Of a stretch of DNA of 64,000 nt, positions 27,535 through 34,839 are shown in pieces (position 1 is the first letter of the stretch; each line of letters begins with the position of its first letter). The stretch comes from Anaerolineae bacterium (GTDB lineage Bacteria > Chloroflexota > Anaerolineae > Aggregatilineales > Phototrophicaceae): contig JAFLCG010000005.1 of assembly GCA_017303635.1 (NCBI GenBank), positions 1 to 64,000 on the forward strand. Direction: 5' to 3'. Both the position numbers and the translations under genes were made by a program. The notes below the pieces were generated by a model. The model was given only the letters and a program-made list of their open reading frames with translations. It made no database searches and was not told the origin of the DNA.

Positions 27535-28816
27535 TACAGACCTGACCACGGTACTGAATGAGTGCATCGATCGGCTCACTCAAGGAGAGACCGTCGAGGA
27601 CTGCCTACGCGCTTACCCGCAGTATGCTTTGGAGCTGCGCCCCATGCTGGAAGCGGGGCTACTGACCAAACGAGCAGCGATTGCACCACTGGAAATTCAG
27701 ATCGCCCAAGAGCGCGCACGGGCTAACTTCCAGCGGGCCATCCGCACCACACCCATTCGCCGAAGCTATCCTATTCGGCAAGTCTTAGCGCTGGCTGCCA
27801 TGCTGCTGATCGGCTTCATCGTGGTCGGTGGCGGTTTATCAGCGGCCTCTCAGAACAGTCTGCCCGGTGACACGCTATACGGGTTCAAACTCTTTGGGGA
27901 GTCTCTGCAACGTGCCTCGAATGGCAATACCAGTGAACTTGACAATCAGTTTAACAATCGACGCCTGGACGAAATACGTCAGCTATTGGCAGCTTCGCGG
28001 GCGGCAGAAGTTACCTTCATTGGAGATGTCCAAATCATCCAAGGCAACACCTGGTTGATTGCCAACTTGCCGGTCGAAGTCATTGCAAGTCTCCCTGGCA
28101 TTGGGTCCATTCAAATAGGCGATACAGTCAGAGTGACAGCCACAACAACGACCAATCGACAGTTGATTGCCACCAAACTCGAGTTGATCGACGATAAGGT
28201 CACGCCTACTACAACCCCTACCCTTACATTCACCGTCACGCCATCCAATACGTCGACGCTCACCCCATCAGCTACAGTCTCCGTGACACCAAGTGCAACG
28301 GTGACCACAACCGCATCCGCGAGCGCAACACAAACTCCCAGCCCAACCAGAACAGGAACAGCAAGCCCAACTCCAACGGCAAGTACGACGGCGACGCTAT
28401 CTCCGACCAGTTCAGCAACCCGAACCGCTACCCGTCCGGTACAGACTGCGACACCAACTGTGTGTACTCCGCAGCGACCCAGCGGTTGGGTTGACTACCA
28501 GATCAGGTCTGGGGATAGCCTTTCTGCATTAGCTGCGGCCAGTGGAATCACCATCGCAGAATTACAGGCCGTCAACTGCATTCTGGAACCAAATCGCCTG
28601 ATTGTGGGTCAAGTTATCTTTCTGCCGCGTTCGGTTACGGTTAATCCGCCAGGCAATGACAACAATTCCGGCAACGACAATGGCACAAGTGAAGATAACC
28701 AAAACAATAGTGCAGATAATCAAGGGGATGACAGCGGAGGCAGTGGCAGCGATAACAGCAATGACAATGATGATGACAGCGGCAGTAACGATAACAGCAA
28801 CGACGATGATGACTAA
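27527..28816 (+). CDS. Membrane-anchored anti-sigma-like protein with LysM domain
   Basis: A 429-residue single-pass protein. The cytoplasmic N-terminus (~1-75) has CIDRLTQGETVEDCLRAYP, a pattern common ahead of the membrane segment in Chloroflexota anti-sigma-like proteins. The membrane span is ~82-105. Next come a DUF5667-like stretch (LPGDTLYGFKLFGESLQ), an OB-like segment, a long Thr/Ser/Pro linker (~220-310), and a LysM domain (~325-370, YQIRSGDSLSALAAASGITI) that would bind peptidoglycan. An Asp/Asn/Ser-rich acidic tail ends the protein. The GTG start at 27527 has GGAGG six bases upstream. It likely ties cell-wall state to the sigma factor. Confidence 0.82.
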   Translation: MASTDLTTVLNECIDRLTQGETVEDCLRAYPQYALELRPMLEAGLLTKRAAIAPLEIQIAQERARANFQRAIRTTPIRRSYPIRQVLALAAMLLIGFIVVGGGLSAASQNSLPGDTLYGFKLFGESLQRASNGNTSELDNQFNNRRLDEIRQLLAASRAAEVTFIGDVQIIQGNTWLIANLPVEVIASLPGIGSIQIGDTVRVTATTTTNRQLIATKLELIDDKVTPTTTPTLTFTVTPSNTSTLTPSATVSVTPSATVTTTASASATQTPSPTRTGTASPTPTASTTATLSPTSSATRTATRPVQTATPTVCTPQRPSGWVDYQIRSGDSLSALAAASGITIAELQAVNCILEPNRLIVGQVIFLPRSVTVNPPGNDNNSGNDNGTSEDNQNNSADNQGDDSGGSGSDNSNDNDDDSGSNDNSNDDDD

Positions 28817-28820
28817 AGCC

Positions 28821-28848
28821 ATTGCCAGGGTCATGTAACCCTGGCAAT
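28821..28848. terminator. Bidirectional stem-loop between convergent genes
   Basis: Perfect 11-bp arms (28821-28831 and 28838-28848) with a six-base loop lie between the LysM gene (plus) and the zinc peptidase (minus). T-tracts are weak on both sides, but the position suits termination of both transcripts. Confidence 0.65.
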
Positions 28849-28865
28849 TCACCTACAGATCAGGA

Positions 28866-29555
28866 TTAGCGACGACGATTTAGCAGACTGATGTAGTACA
28901 ACAGATTCAACAATGAAGTAACTGCCGCTGCGACATAGGTCAACGCGGCAGCCGTCAACACCGAGCGCGCACCACTGCTATCTTCTGCAGCCTGCATAAA
29001 GCCAGCATCCTTGAGCAGACGCAACCCACGCAGACTAGCATCAATTTCGACCGGCAGGGTCAAAACCATAAACAGTACCACTACGGCATAAACCAAGATA
29101 CCAATCTGCACCAGACCGAGCAGATTAAGGGCAAAACCCAACACGATCAACAGATAGGACGCCATCGGACTGAATTGCATCGCCGGTACCAGAAAACTCC
29201 GCATGGCTATCAGCGGAGAACGCTGCTGATATTGCTGGGCATGACCCAATTCATGGGCGACTACCGCCATGGATGCCACAGAAGGTAAGGTAGCCACTTC
29301 CTGGGACATACGAACCACGTTAGTCTGCGGATCAAAGTGATCGCTGCGGATGCCGGGTGTCCCTTCCAGTCCGACTCCATCCAAGCCCGCACTGGTAATG
29401 AGCTTTTGTGCGACCTGCTGTCCAGTCAGACCGGCGCTGTTACGGGTTTTTGTCCAGCGGGCGAAGGCCATACTAACCAACGCCTGTGCGCCAATCGAGA
29501 GAATCAGTGTGGGGATGAGTACCCACAGAATATAGCTGGAATTGAATCCGATCAT
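28866..29555 (-). CDS. Membrane zinc metallopeptidase, YugP family
   Basis: The zinc-binding motif HELGHAQQY lies at ~105, with membrane segments near ~5-25, ~120-160 and ~205-225. The order and length (229 residues) match the YugP/Zn_peptidase_2 family, whose role is thought to be membrane-protein quality control. The ATG at 29555 is preferred, with GAGGAG about 11 bases upstream; a GTG at 29567 overlaps that site. The repeat element at 29645-29922 lies upstream in the same direction, so its promoter could read into this gene. Confidence 0.85.
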   Translation of the reverse strand: MIGFNSSYILWVLIPTLILSIGAQALVSMAFARWTKTRNSAGLTGQQVAQKLITSAGLDGVGLEGTPGIRSDHFDPQTNVVRMSQEVATLPSVASMAVVAHELGHAQQYQQRSPLIAMRSFLVPAMQFSPMASYLLIVLGFALNLLGLVQIGILVYAVVVLFMVLTLPVEIDASLRGLRLLKDAGFMQAAEDSSGARSVLTAAALTYVAAAVTSLLNLLYYISLLNRRR

Positions 29556-29644
29556 GATATTTGACACTCCTCGTCAAGCTGTAATTGAGTGTAACGCAAA
29601 ATGTGTTAACACCGCATCAGCGCCTTGAAACAGCCACTATGCTG

Positions 29645-29922
29645 GCTGGTGGAAAGACGCGAAGGTGGCGCTGAGTATCGACTTAAAAGACAAGCCCGAC
29701 AGCGGGGATCCCGGGTACGGCCACCAAAAAGCGACTCTGTCGGCGAGAAGACGGGAGTGTGCCACCGCTAGCTAAGCTTTCTAATTGTCTGGCGGTCGCA
29801 AGGGAGTTTGCCGCTATTGCGAAGGGCATGTATTGCACTGGGGTCGGGGAGTGGGGAGAGCAGTCGGTAGTCATAAAGACAGTTTAGCACAAAGAATAGA
29901 ACAATAATGGAACATTTGTTCC
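29645..29922 (-). repeat. Copy 2 of the ~290-bp dispersed element
   Basis: On the minus strand it has the palindrome at 29909-29922, 19 bases, TGCTAAACT, six bases and ATG at 29874. Units follow at about 29788-29818, 29733-29770, 29695-29730 and 29645-29673, at offsets of about 49, 41 and 54 bp. These offsets are nearly identical to copy 3 (48, 41, 53). A 63-codon frame starts at 29874 and ends at 29683. One stretch of it (GGTLPSSRRQ) resembles copy 1 (GGGMLPASRY), while copy 3 has a stop just after the equivalent stretch. The rest of the 474-bp gap (29923-30029) shows nothing recognisable. Confidence 0.6.
29909..29922 (-). promoter_or_regulatory. Perfect 14-bp palindrome, LexA/DinR-box-like (copy 2)
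   Basis: GGAACATTTGTTCC on the plus strand, fully self-complementary, fits GAAC-N4-GTTC. On the minus strand it is 19 bases before the extended -10 TGCTAAACT. Confidence 0.5.
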
Positions 29923-30029
29923 GAATTATACTTTTATAGGCAGGACTTACTTAGGCACGAGACGACAGAAGCCAACGGACACGCAGACTCACAATTAGAC
30001 TCTCAGGCGACACACCGATCAGCGCCGGA

Positions 30030-30920
30030 TCAACCAGATGGACTTACGCCGAGGGTGCTAGTGAGGCCTTCGCGGGTGTTGAGGCTAGCGGGCAAAAGCA
30101 TGTTATCCAGCAGCCGCGTAGCACCAAAGCGGACAGTCAACGACACCAGACAGGGATCATCAGAGGCAGTTTGTCGCTCGCGCAAAGTGTCAGGATCGGC
30201 AAATGAAAGATACTCAACCTGCCCAGATGGTTCAGTCACCAGCACGGCCAGACCTAGCTCGCGCAAGCGGGCAGGTTCCCGTTCGCCGTCATCCCAAGCC
30301 GTGGAAATCGCCCGGAGTGCCCAGGAAATAACCCCAGCAGCGCGGCGCTCGTCAGGGGATAGATAGACATTACGCGAACTCATTGCCAATCCACCACTTT
30401 CGCGCATCGTTGGGATGACAATGATTTCCAAGGGGAACTTCAGGTCACGGGCCATCTGCTTAATGACGGCCACTTGTTGAGCATCTTTTTGACCAAAATA
30501 GGCAAAATCTGGTTGAACCAGATTGAACAACCCGGCAACCACCGTCGCGACACCACGAAAATGCCCTGGACGGCGCTGCCCTTCCAGCCCTTGAGATACG
30601 TGTTCAACATCGACCCAGGTCTGATACCCCGGCGGATACATCATTTCGGGTGTTGGGGTAAAGACCAGATCAACGCCCGCCGTGCGAAGCATATCAAGGT
30701 CACGGGGCAAGTCACGGGGATACTTGGAAAGATCTTCAGTCGCGGCGAACTGGGAAGGATTAACAAAGATACTCACAACCACATGATCGCACTCACGGGC
30801 TGCTTCGACCAATGAGAGATGTCCCGCATGAAGTGCGCCCATGGTGGGCACAAACCCAATGGAACCCTGAAGATCTCGGCGAAGCTGACGCAGTTCAGTG
30901 ATTGAACCCGCTACTCGCAT
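30030..30920 (-). CDS. panC: Pantothenate synthetase
   Basis: Joins pantoate and beta-alanine with ATP to make pantothenate. The HxGH nucleotidyl-transfer motif is in VPTMGALHAGHLSLVE (~25-40). The KMSKS-like loop region reads MRESGGLAMSSRNVYLSPDER (landmarks near 180-200), and FGQKDAQQ lies at ~145. The length of 296 is slightly long because of a Thr/Ser-rich tail. It overlaps panB by ten bases. A DUF2520 dehydrogenase gene begins the operon. Confidence 0.96.
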   Translation of the reverse strand: MRVAGSITELRQLRRDLQGSIGFVPTMGALHAGHLSLVEAARECDHVVVSIFVNPSQFAATEDLSKYPRDLPRDLDMLRTAGVDLVFTPTPEMMYPPGYQTWVDVEHVSQGLEGQRRPGHFRGVATVVAGLFNLVQPDFAYFGQKDAQQVAVIKQMARDLKFPLEIIVIPTMRESGGLAMSSRNVYLSPDERRAAGVISWALRAISTAWDDGEREPARLRELGLAVLVTEPSGQVEYLSFADPDTLRERQTASDDPCLVSLTVRFGATRLLDNMLLPASLNTREGLTSTLGVSPSG

Positions 30921-31765
30921 GGCTTTTCCCCACGCTGGTGCAGTTCGGCAATAATGTCTTCATTCATCGTTGAGCTTTGGGCCGCAGTTGGAAAGGCTCC
31001 ACCTTTTACATCCTGTACATAGGAGGCAAGAGCCTGCTGAATGATTTCACCAGCATTTGCGTATTGCCGAGCATGACGAGGCCCAAATGAAGGATATAGT
31101 CCGAGCAAATCATGGAAGACCTGCACCTGCCCACTGCAATCCGGCCCGGCACCAATCCCAATAGTCGGAATCTTGAGCATTCCAGTAATCTCTTTCGCCA
31201 ATGGTGCCGGTATCAGTTCTAGCACCACTGCAAAAGCTCCGGCATCTTCAATTGCCTTGGCATCGCAGATGAGTTGAGCAGCGGTATCTCGATCTTTACC
31301 TTGAACGCGGAAGCCACCGAATTGATTGACACTTTGGGGCGTTAGTCCAATGTGGGCCATAACCGGGATCCCAGCCTGTACCAATCGTTCGATGGTGGGG
31401 GCAATCGTCTCACCACCTTCCACTTTGACGGCCTCAACCCCGGTTTCCTGCATCAAGCGGGCGGCACCCGTCATGGCCTGCTCAATACTGGTCTTATAGG
31501 TCATAAAGGGCATATCACCCACCACCAGCGCAGAGGTTGTCACACGCATGACGATACGAGCATGATAAATGATATGCTCCAGTGTGACCGGAATAGTTGA
31601 TTGATGCCCCTGAACAACCATCCCCAATGAATCCCCGACCAACAGCATCGGTGCGCCAGCAGCTTCCGCCAAAAAAGCGCTGGTCGCATCATAAGCCGTG
31701 AGCATGGCGATGCGGTCGCCCTTGTCCTTAAGTTTCTGAATATCACGAATGGTCAGTCGTGTCAT
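30911..31765 (-). CDS. panB: 3-methyl-2-oxobutanoate hydroxymethyltransferase
   Basis: Makes ketopantoate from alpha-ketoisovalerate and methylene-THF. Conserved segments are AMLTAYDATSAFLAEAAG (~19-36), LLVGDSLGMVVQGH (~42), DMPFMTYKTS (~83), KVEGGETIAPTIERLV (~115) and the HIGLTPQSVNQFGGFRVQGK region (~137-156). The length of 284 is typical. It overlaps the upstream DUF2520 gene by 23 bases and panC by ten, showing a compact pantothenate operon. Confidence 0.96.
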   Translation of the reverse strand: MTRLTIRDIQKLKDKGDRIAMLTAYDATSAFLAEAAGAPMLLVGDSLGMVVQGHQSTIPVTLEHIIYHARIVMRVTTSALVVGDMPFMTYKTSIEQAMTGAARLMQETGVEAVKVEGGETIAPTIERLVQAGIPVMAHIGLTPQSVNQFGGFRVQGKDRDTAAQLICDAKAIEDAGAFAVVLELIPAPLAKEITGMLKIPTIGIGAGPDCSGQVQVFHDLLGLYPSFGPRHARQYANAGEIIQQALASYVQDVKGGAFPTAAQSSTMNEDIIAELHQRGEKPCE

Positions 31766-32636
31766 GATGATCCTCTTGCAGAAGCCTGCGTATAGAAGAG
31801 ACTTCCATCCCGCGTGCTTCAGCCAATGGTAGAGTCAGTGAACCTAACTGTCGATACAGATCATACAGGGCCGAGTCGTAGTGCTGTAAGGCCTGTAAAT
31901 GAGCCTGCACCGTCTGAACATCGCCGCGGACCAGGGGCCCGGTCAATGCCTCAGCAGGTGAATGAGTCCGCAGGTTATTGAGCATTCCCGTCAGCAAACT
32001 ATCCAGTAATTTTTGACTCGCGCTGGAAGTAGCACCAACGTGACGCAACATATTCTGTGCGAGCGCATAGAGCGTCACACTATAGTTACTGGCTAACACC
32101 AATGCAGCATGATAAAGCGTTTTGTCCCCAGGCTTCAACACAATGGCATGACCATTCAAATCAAGGACGATCTGATGCAGATCGTCGTACAAGCGCTGAT
32201 GGCTGGCCTGCAGCGCAAAAACCGCACCGGACAGGCCATCAACAGAAGCTGCAACATTGGCAAAGGGATAGGCCGGATGCAGACTACCAATCATAGCTCC
32301 GTTGGCCTCCAGAGCCGAGAGGACGTCCATATCCAGTGCGCCGGATGTGTGGATCACAGCTCGACCGCTCAGATCCTCTACTAGAAGCGTGGAGGCAAGT
32401 GCGGAAAGTGCATCGTCACTGACGGTCAGAAAGGTAATAGCTGCCTGCCGAACTACGACCGACGGCGACTCGACAACCTGGGAGTGAGTATGCTCAGCCA
32501 AATCAGCGGCGGCTTCAGAATGTCGATTCCAAAGTGCGCTTATTGTATAGCCCTGCAGGTACAACCTTCGCGCAAGAGTCTGCCCTACTTTGCCAAGACC
32601 AATGAAACCCAATGTTGGACGTTCACCGTTCATCAT
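31743..32636 (-). CDS. DUF2520 Rossmann dehydrogenase, possible ketopantoate reductase
   Basis: A 297-residue protein of the 6-phosphogluconate-dehydrogenase-like superfamily. The NADP-binding motif is LGFIGLGKVGQTLARRL (~9-25), and a basic NR(H) follows strand 2 (SALWNRHSE). The DUF2520 C-terminal helical domain (~130-290) has HPAYPFA at ~120 and the YHAALVLASNYSVTLYALA segment at ~175. It overlaps panB by 23 bases. No classical panE or ilvC-type reductase is in the operon, so it may reduce ketopantoate to pantoate, as has been suggested for relatives. This is inference from context. Confidence 0.75.
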   Translation of the reverse strand: MMNGERPTLGFIGLGKVGQTLARRLYLQGYTISALWNRHSEAAADLAEHTHSQVVESPSVVVRQAAITFLTVSDDALSALASTLLVEDLSGRAVIHTSGALDMDVLSALEANGAMIGSLHPAYPFANVAASVDGLSGAVFALQASHQRLYDDLHQIVLDLNGHAIVLKPGDKTLYHAALVLASNYSVTLYALAQNMLRHVGATSSASQKLLDSLLTGMLNNLRTHSPAEALTGPLVRGDVQTVQAHLQALQHYDSALYDLYRQLGSLTLPLAEARGMEVSSIRRLLQEDHHDTTDHS

Positions 32637-33433
32637 CAGCGGATGGGCAGCGGCGTCGCCGTTGGCGGAGGCAACGTGATACGGATGTTCACTTCGCAGG
32701 CGGCCCGGAGGGTTGAGCTGACATCGAACACCATCAGGCGGAAGCGGTAGTCGCCCGGTTCATAAAGAGCCGGAACAAACTGCCCCAGGACGCCCAAGTT
32801 CGTCACTTGCTGCGTATAATCCCCTATTGGCACAAAGTTCCCCTGGGTGGCTGGTCCACTGAGTTCAAAGCGGTAAAACGCGAAGTTATCCGCATAGGCT
32901 GTTCCCCGAATGACCAGCGAATCAAACACCAACATGCCATTCGCCGGAACTTGAAGAAAGGCGTTCGGGGTTTCACAACCAGACAACGGCGGTGGATTGT
33001 CAAAAATCGTCCCGACTGGCGTAAAAGTCAGCGTTGGAGTAACAAAAACCTCTTCCTCCCGCGGGCCTAATTGAACGCCGCTGGCATCAATAAAGGATGC
33101 GCCAGGCGTGACCGGTGCCGGGGTCGGCGATTGGGCAACACCATCGGTAATATTGACCGAAACCGCTTCTGGGTTGGGATTCTCGGCACGAATGGCAGGC
33201 ACGACCACCATCTGCACCCCAAATACGATTAATCCTGCTTCAACCAACAGAACCAGCGTGGTCAGCGCATTGGCCTGTTTTTCCTTATGAATACCTCGCT
33301 CGAGTTCAAACCGGGTAGCGCGCGCGTTATAGCGAGCTCGCATCCAACCACGCCACGTTAAAAACAGGAATACACCCAGAACGATGTATAAACCCGGTGC
33401 TATCTGTTCAATCAGGAAGAACAGACCATTCAT
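32636..33433 (-). CDS. Uncharacterised two-helix membrane protein with extracellular domain
   Basis: Not recognised. The 265 residues contain two predicted membrane spans (~8-26 and ~58-80) with a basic cytoplasmic loop between. An extracytoplasmic Pro/Thr-rich segment (~95-145) and a beta-rich domain (~150-255) follow, containing GTAYADNFAFYRFELSG and ALYEPGDYRFRLMVFD, which looks like an immunoglobulin-type surface domain. A single Cys pair (CETP and ACEV) could form a disulphide. It overlaps the PNP gene by four bases and abuts the DUF2520 gene, so it is transcribed with both, though a metabolic role is unlikely. Confidence 0.7.
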   Translation of the reverse strand: MNGLFFLIEQIAPGLYIVLGVFLFLTWRGWMRARYNARATRFELERGIHKEKQANALTTLVLLVEAGLIVFGVQMVVVPAIRAENPNPEAVSVNITDGVAQSPTPAPVTPGASFIDASGVQLGPREEEVFVTPTLTFTPVGTIFDNPPPLSGCETPNAFLQVPANGMLVFDSLVIRGTAYADNFAFYRFELSGPATQGNFVPIGDYTQQVTNLGVLGQFVPALYEPGDYRFRLMVFDVSSTLRAACEVNIRITLPPPTATPLPIR

Positions 33434-34266
33434 AGCGCGCGCAACATACCCCGCAGCACCGCCGTCAAGCGCGGCACCAATACTTTACCTGCTTCAAGCA
33501 CTTCTTCATGGTTGGTTTCAAGTGTCGTATCCGGGTCGTCGATACCCTCATTGGTAATTCCGGAAATTGCCATCACGCGCATACCGGCGTGACGCGCTAC
33601 CAACACTTCATGAACAGTCGACATCCCGACCGCATCACCACCGATAGTGCGGAGCATCCGAATCTCGGCAGGCGTCTCAAAATTCGGGCCTGACAAGCAG
33701 ACATAGACTCCTTCGTGCAGGGTGATACCCGCCTCAGCCGCAACGGATCGGGCCTTTAGCCGAAGATCACGATCATAGGTTTGGACCATACCTAGAAAAC
33801 GTGGACCCACACGATCATCATTTGGCCCCATGAGCGGATTATTCCCGACCATCCCAACAAAGTTGATATGATCCTTGAGCAGCATCAAGTCTCCGACACG
33901 GTAGCGCGTATTCAGCCCTCCGGCTGCATTGGTCAGGATAACAGTCTGGATCCCCAGCGCATGCATCACACGGATGGGATAAGTCACTTCCTGCTGACTA
34001 TAGCCCTCATAAAAATGAGCTCGCCCCTGCTGGCAAGCAACCACCTGCCCTTCCAGATGACCGATCACCAGATTCCCATGATGTCCATGGACGGTAGAAC
34101 GAGGCCAACCGGGAATATCCGCATAGGGAATCACCACTCGGTTATCCAAGGTATCAGCCAGGCCGCCCAATCCAGATCCCAATACCAAACCAATCTGCGG
34201 TTGCAAGGCTGTACGGGAACGAATTAATGCTACTGCCTGTTCAATTGTTGCATGTATATCCGTCAT
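33430..34266 (-). CDS. Purine-nucleoside phosphorylase (trimeric type)
   Basis: Cleaves purine nucleosides to base and ribose-1-phosphate. Family landmarks are IGLVLGSGLGGLAD (~27), HGHHGNLVIGHLEG (~60), FYEGYSQQEVTYPIRVM (~85), LTNAAGGLN (~112), the base-binding Glu region SGPNFETPAEIRM (~190) and VGMSTVHEV (~215). The ATG at 34266 gives 278 residues, the usual size. An in-frame start at 34344 lies upstream of a TATAAT at 34301-34306 (minus strand), which favours the shorter form. It complements the nucleoside hydrolase and molybdenum hydroxylase genes further along. Confidence 0.93.
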   Translation of the reverse strand: MTDIHATIEQAVALIRSRTALQPQIGLVLGSGLGGLADTLDNRVVIPYADIPGWPRSTVHGHHGNLVIGHLEGQVVACQQGRAHFYEGYSQQEVTYPIRVMHALGIQTVILTNAAGGLNTRYRVGDLMLLKDHINFVGMVGNNPLMGPNDDRVGPRFLGMVQTYDRDLRLKARSVAAEAGITLHEGVYVCLSGPNFETPAEIRMLRTIGGDAVGMSTVHEVLVARHAGMRVMAISGITNEGIDDPDTTLETNHEEVLEAGKVLVPRLTAVLRGMLRAL

Positions 34267-34422
34267 GGAGAGCCTTTTTGGTGAGGTCGAATTTTGGTCT
34301 ATTATACCTAGTGCGGCCACCCTGAACAGCGGAACCAGGCACATGCCAGGAGAAAAAACGCTTACACGTCAACGGTAAGAGCACCTCAAGATGAAAGATA
34401 TTGTAATCTTAGAAGGACTGGC

Positions 34423-34450
34423 TTGCGTGATGACATAAATAAGGTACATT
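34423..34450 (+). promoter_or_regulatory. Candidate promoter for the small protein gene at 34528
   Basis: TTGCGT (34423-34428) and TACATT (34445-34450) are 16 bp apart, a fair sigma-70-type -35/-10 pair about 78 bases before the start codon. The call rests on hexamer resemblance only. Confidence 0.35.
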
Positions 34451-34527
34451 TAGACCAGTATAGGCGAATGTAATGTCAAAACGGTTCAATAAACACAAAT
34501 ATGACCTCCGGGGTTTGGAGTAGTTGT

Positions 34528-34770
34528 ATGATGGAGCAAACTGCCGAACAATCGATGGTGTTGTATTCCAACGCTTACCTGAAACTCTACAATCGCCGTC
34601 CAAAAGACCTGAGGGCGCTTGATAATGGGTGGGTCATTGTCAATGGTGCGCGGATGCAGGTTTCCGAACTGGACTACCTGACCACCCAGTTGATGCGTGA
34701 GTATAGTCAGGGCGTGGAGCAAAAACGTAGTATTGTGAACCGCCTTTTGAAGTGGTTTAAGCAGAATTAA
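34528..34770 (+). CDS. Small uncharacterised cytoplasmic protein
   Basis: Eighty residues from the ATG at 34528, which has GGAG eight bases upstream. Notable features are YSNAYLKLYNRRPKDLRALD and a C-terminal basic helix ending NRLLKWFKQN. There are no cysteines and no membrane segment. It precedes the potassium channel by 69 bp, with a stem-loop in between, so it may be its own unit. It is not recognised; the frame has a good ribosome site and plausible composition. Confidence 0.6.
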   Translation: MMEQTAEQSMVLYSNAYLKLYNRRPKDLRALDNGWVIVNGARMQVSELDYLTTQLMREYSQGVEQKRSIVNRLLKWFKQN

Positions 34771-34794
34771 TTCACTTGCATATCTTCATCGGTG

Positions 34795-34815
34795 CGACCC
34801 GGTTAAACCGGGTCG
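34795..34815 (+). terminator. Stem-loop between the small gene and the channel gene
   Basis: CGACCCGG and CCGGGTCG arms (34795-34802, 34808-34815) enclose a five-base loop, followed by TATTGATTC. It may end the small-gene transcript or attenuate read-through into the channel gene. Confidence 0.5.
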
Positions 34816-34839
34816 TATTGATTCAACCAGGTAGAACAT

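Noticed and set aside
28562..28852. Hydrophobic minus-strand frame (Val/Ile/Ala-rich)
   Set aside because: It is the complement of the low-complexity Asp/Asn-rich tail of the LysM protein, an artefact of GAT/AAC repeats.
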